Shown: positions 63,664 through 64,000 of the stretch, one piece after another | Layout: each line of letters opens with the position of its first letter | Position numbering within the stretch: the first letter of the stretch is position 1 | Assembly (NCBI GenBank): GCA_964019425.1 | Contig: OZ025793.1 | Coordinates: 186,001 to 250,000 of the forward strand | Length of the DNA: 64,000 bases | Source: Flectonema sp. DT1601 | Taxonomy: Eukaryota > Euglenozoa > Diplonemea > Diplonemida > Diplonemidae | Direction of reading: 5' to 3' | Made by a program: the position numbers and the translations under genes | The notes under the pieces: generated by a model | What the model was told of the DNA's origin: nothing | Databases searched by the model: none | The model's input: the letters and a program-made list of their open reading frames with translations, nothing else

Positions 63664-64000
63664 CTTTAACAATTACAGTCAGAGCAGCAGGAAAAACTGA
63701 TTAGGGGGTGAAGTTAATTTTTTTCAAAAAAACAAAAAAGAACAAACAAACAACTATTTTTAGCTTTCAGTCAACACTTTTTTTTTTTTTTTTTTTTTTT
63801 TAAAAGTTAAGCGTAACGTGTTGGTAGTAGTATGTAATTATCTCGAGTACGGGGGGGGAGTCGGAGGGGAGGGAGGGAGCAGTGACGTAAGGAATAGAAA
63901 GATGTTACAACGCCTTGTGTAGTAATTCTCCTTACGAACTCAATAAGATGAGATGTGGAAGTCTACTCACATAATTCCTCTCTTATCAGAATTCACTTCT
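63664..64000. other. Upstream region of IQ-motif gene
   Basis: About 340 bp up to the window edge, with a T run of about 22 near 63779-63800 and a G-rich stretch (GGGGGGGAGTCGGAGGGGAG) near 63851. No gene start from a neighbour is visible. Confidence 0.5.

Overview
The window is nuclear DNA of a microbial eukaryote that I cannot place to a named taxon. Evidence for this is a large-subunit (28S) rRNA fragment with the eukaryotic core sequence, two genes with short GT-AG introns, and typical eukaryotic gene families (prefoldin subunit 6, a COMM-domain protein, a sperm-tail PG-rich repeat protein, an IQ-motif protein). The PG-rich repeat protein suggests that the organism builds cilia or flagella. 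Single-copy regions are AT-rich with long A/T runs between genes. The central array is visibly richer in G+C.

Layout: every convincing gene reads on the minus strand. Positions 945-8914 hold three single-copy genes: a SIS-domain sugar-phosphate isomerase-like protein, a PfkB-family sugar kinase, and a 1900-residue protein with about 50 PGPG repeats. Positions 9200-53613 are a tandem array of five units, one short (6.4 kb), three long (9.6 kb) and one truncated at the right edge. Each unit carries a gene for a secreted type I membrane protein: signal peptide, degenerate GH18 (chitinase-like) domain whose catalytic Glu position is Asn, a very long Pro/Thr/Glu/Gly repeat stalk, a CBM1-like Cys-rich region and a C-terminal membrane segment. 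Units 2-5 add a second secreted 12-cysteine protein, a remnant of a related gene, and (units 2-4) an unidentified coding-like block. A short repeat of up to 640 bp, here called R, occurs about 20 times and lies at nearly every module boundary. The short unit is what recombination between two R copies would produce.

Positions 53641-53962 hold an antisense 28S rRNA fragment abutting the array. Positions 54203-63663 are single-copy again: a COMM-domain gene, prefoldin subunit 6, a WD40-type protein possibly of the TFIIIC class (the first and third of these each have one intron of 76-79 bp), and a membrane-anchored protein with about 35 IQ motifs.

Functional picture (inference): the array looks like a recently amplified family of cell-surface or wall-binding proteins. 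Copies differ mainly in repeat number in the stalk and in one localised block of amino-acid changes in the last secreted protein. The uniform gene orientation, with pyrimidine-AG splice-acceptor-like sites 2-31 nt upstream of most start codons, raises the possibility of spliced-leader trans-splicing, but 5' UTR introns or chance would look the same here.
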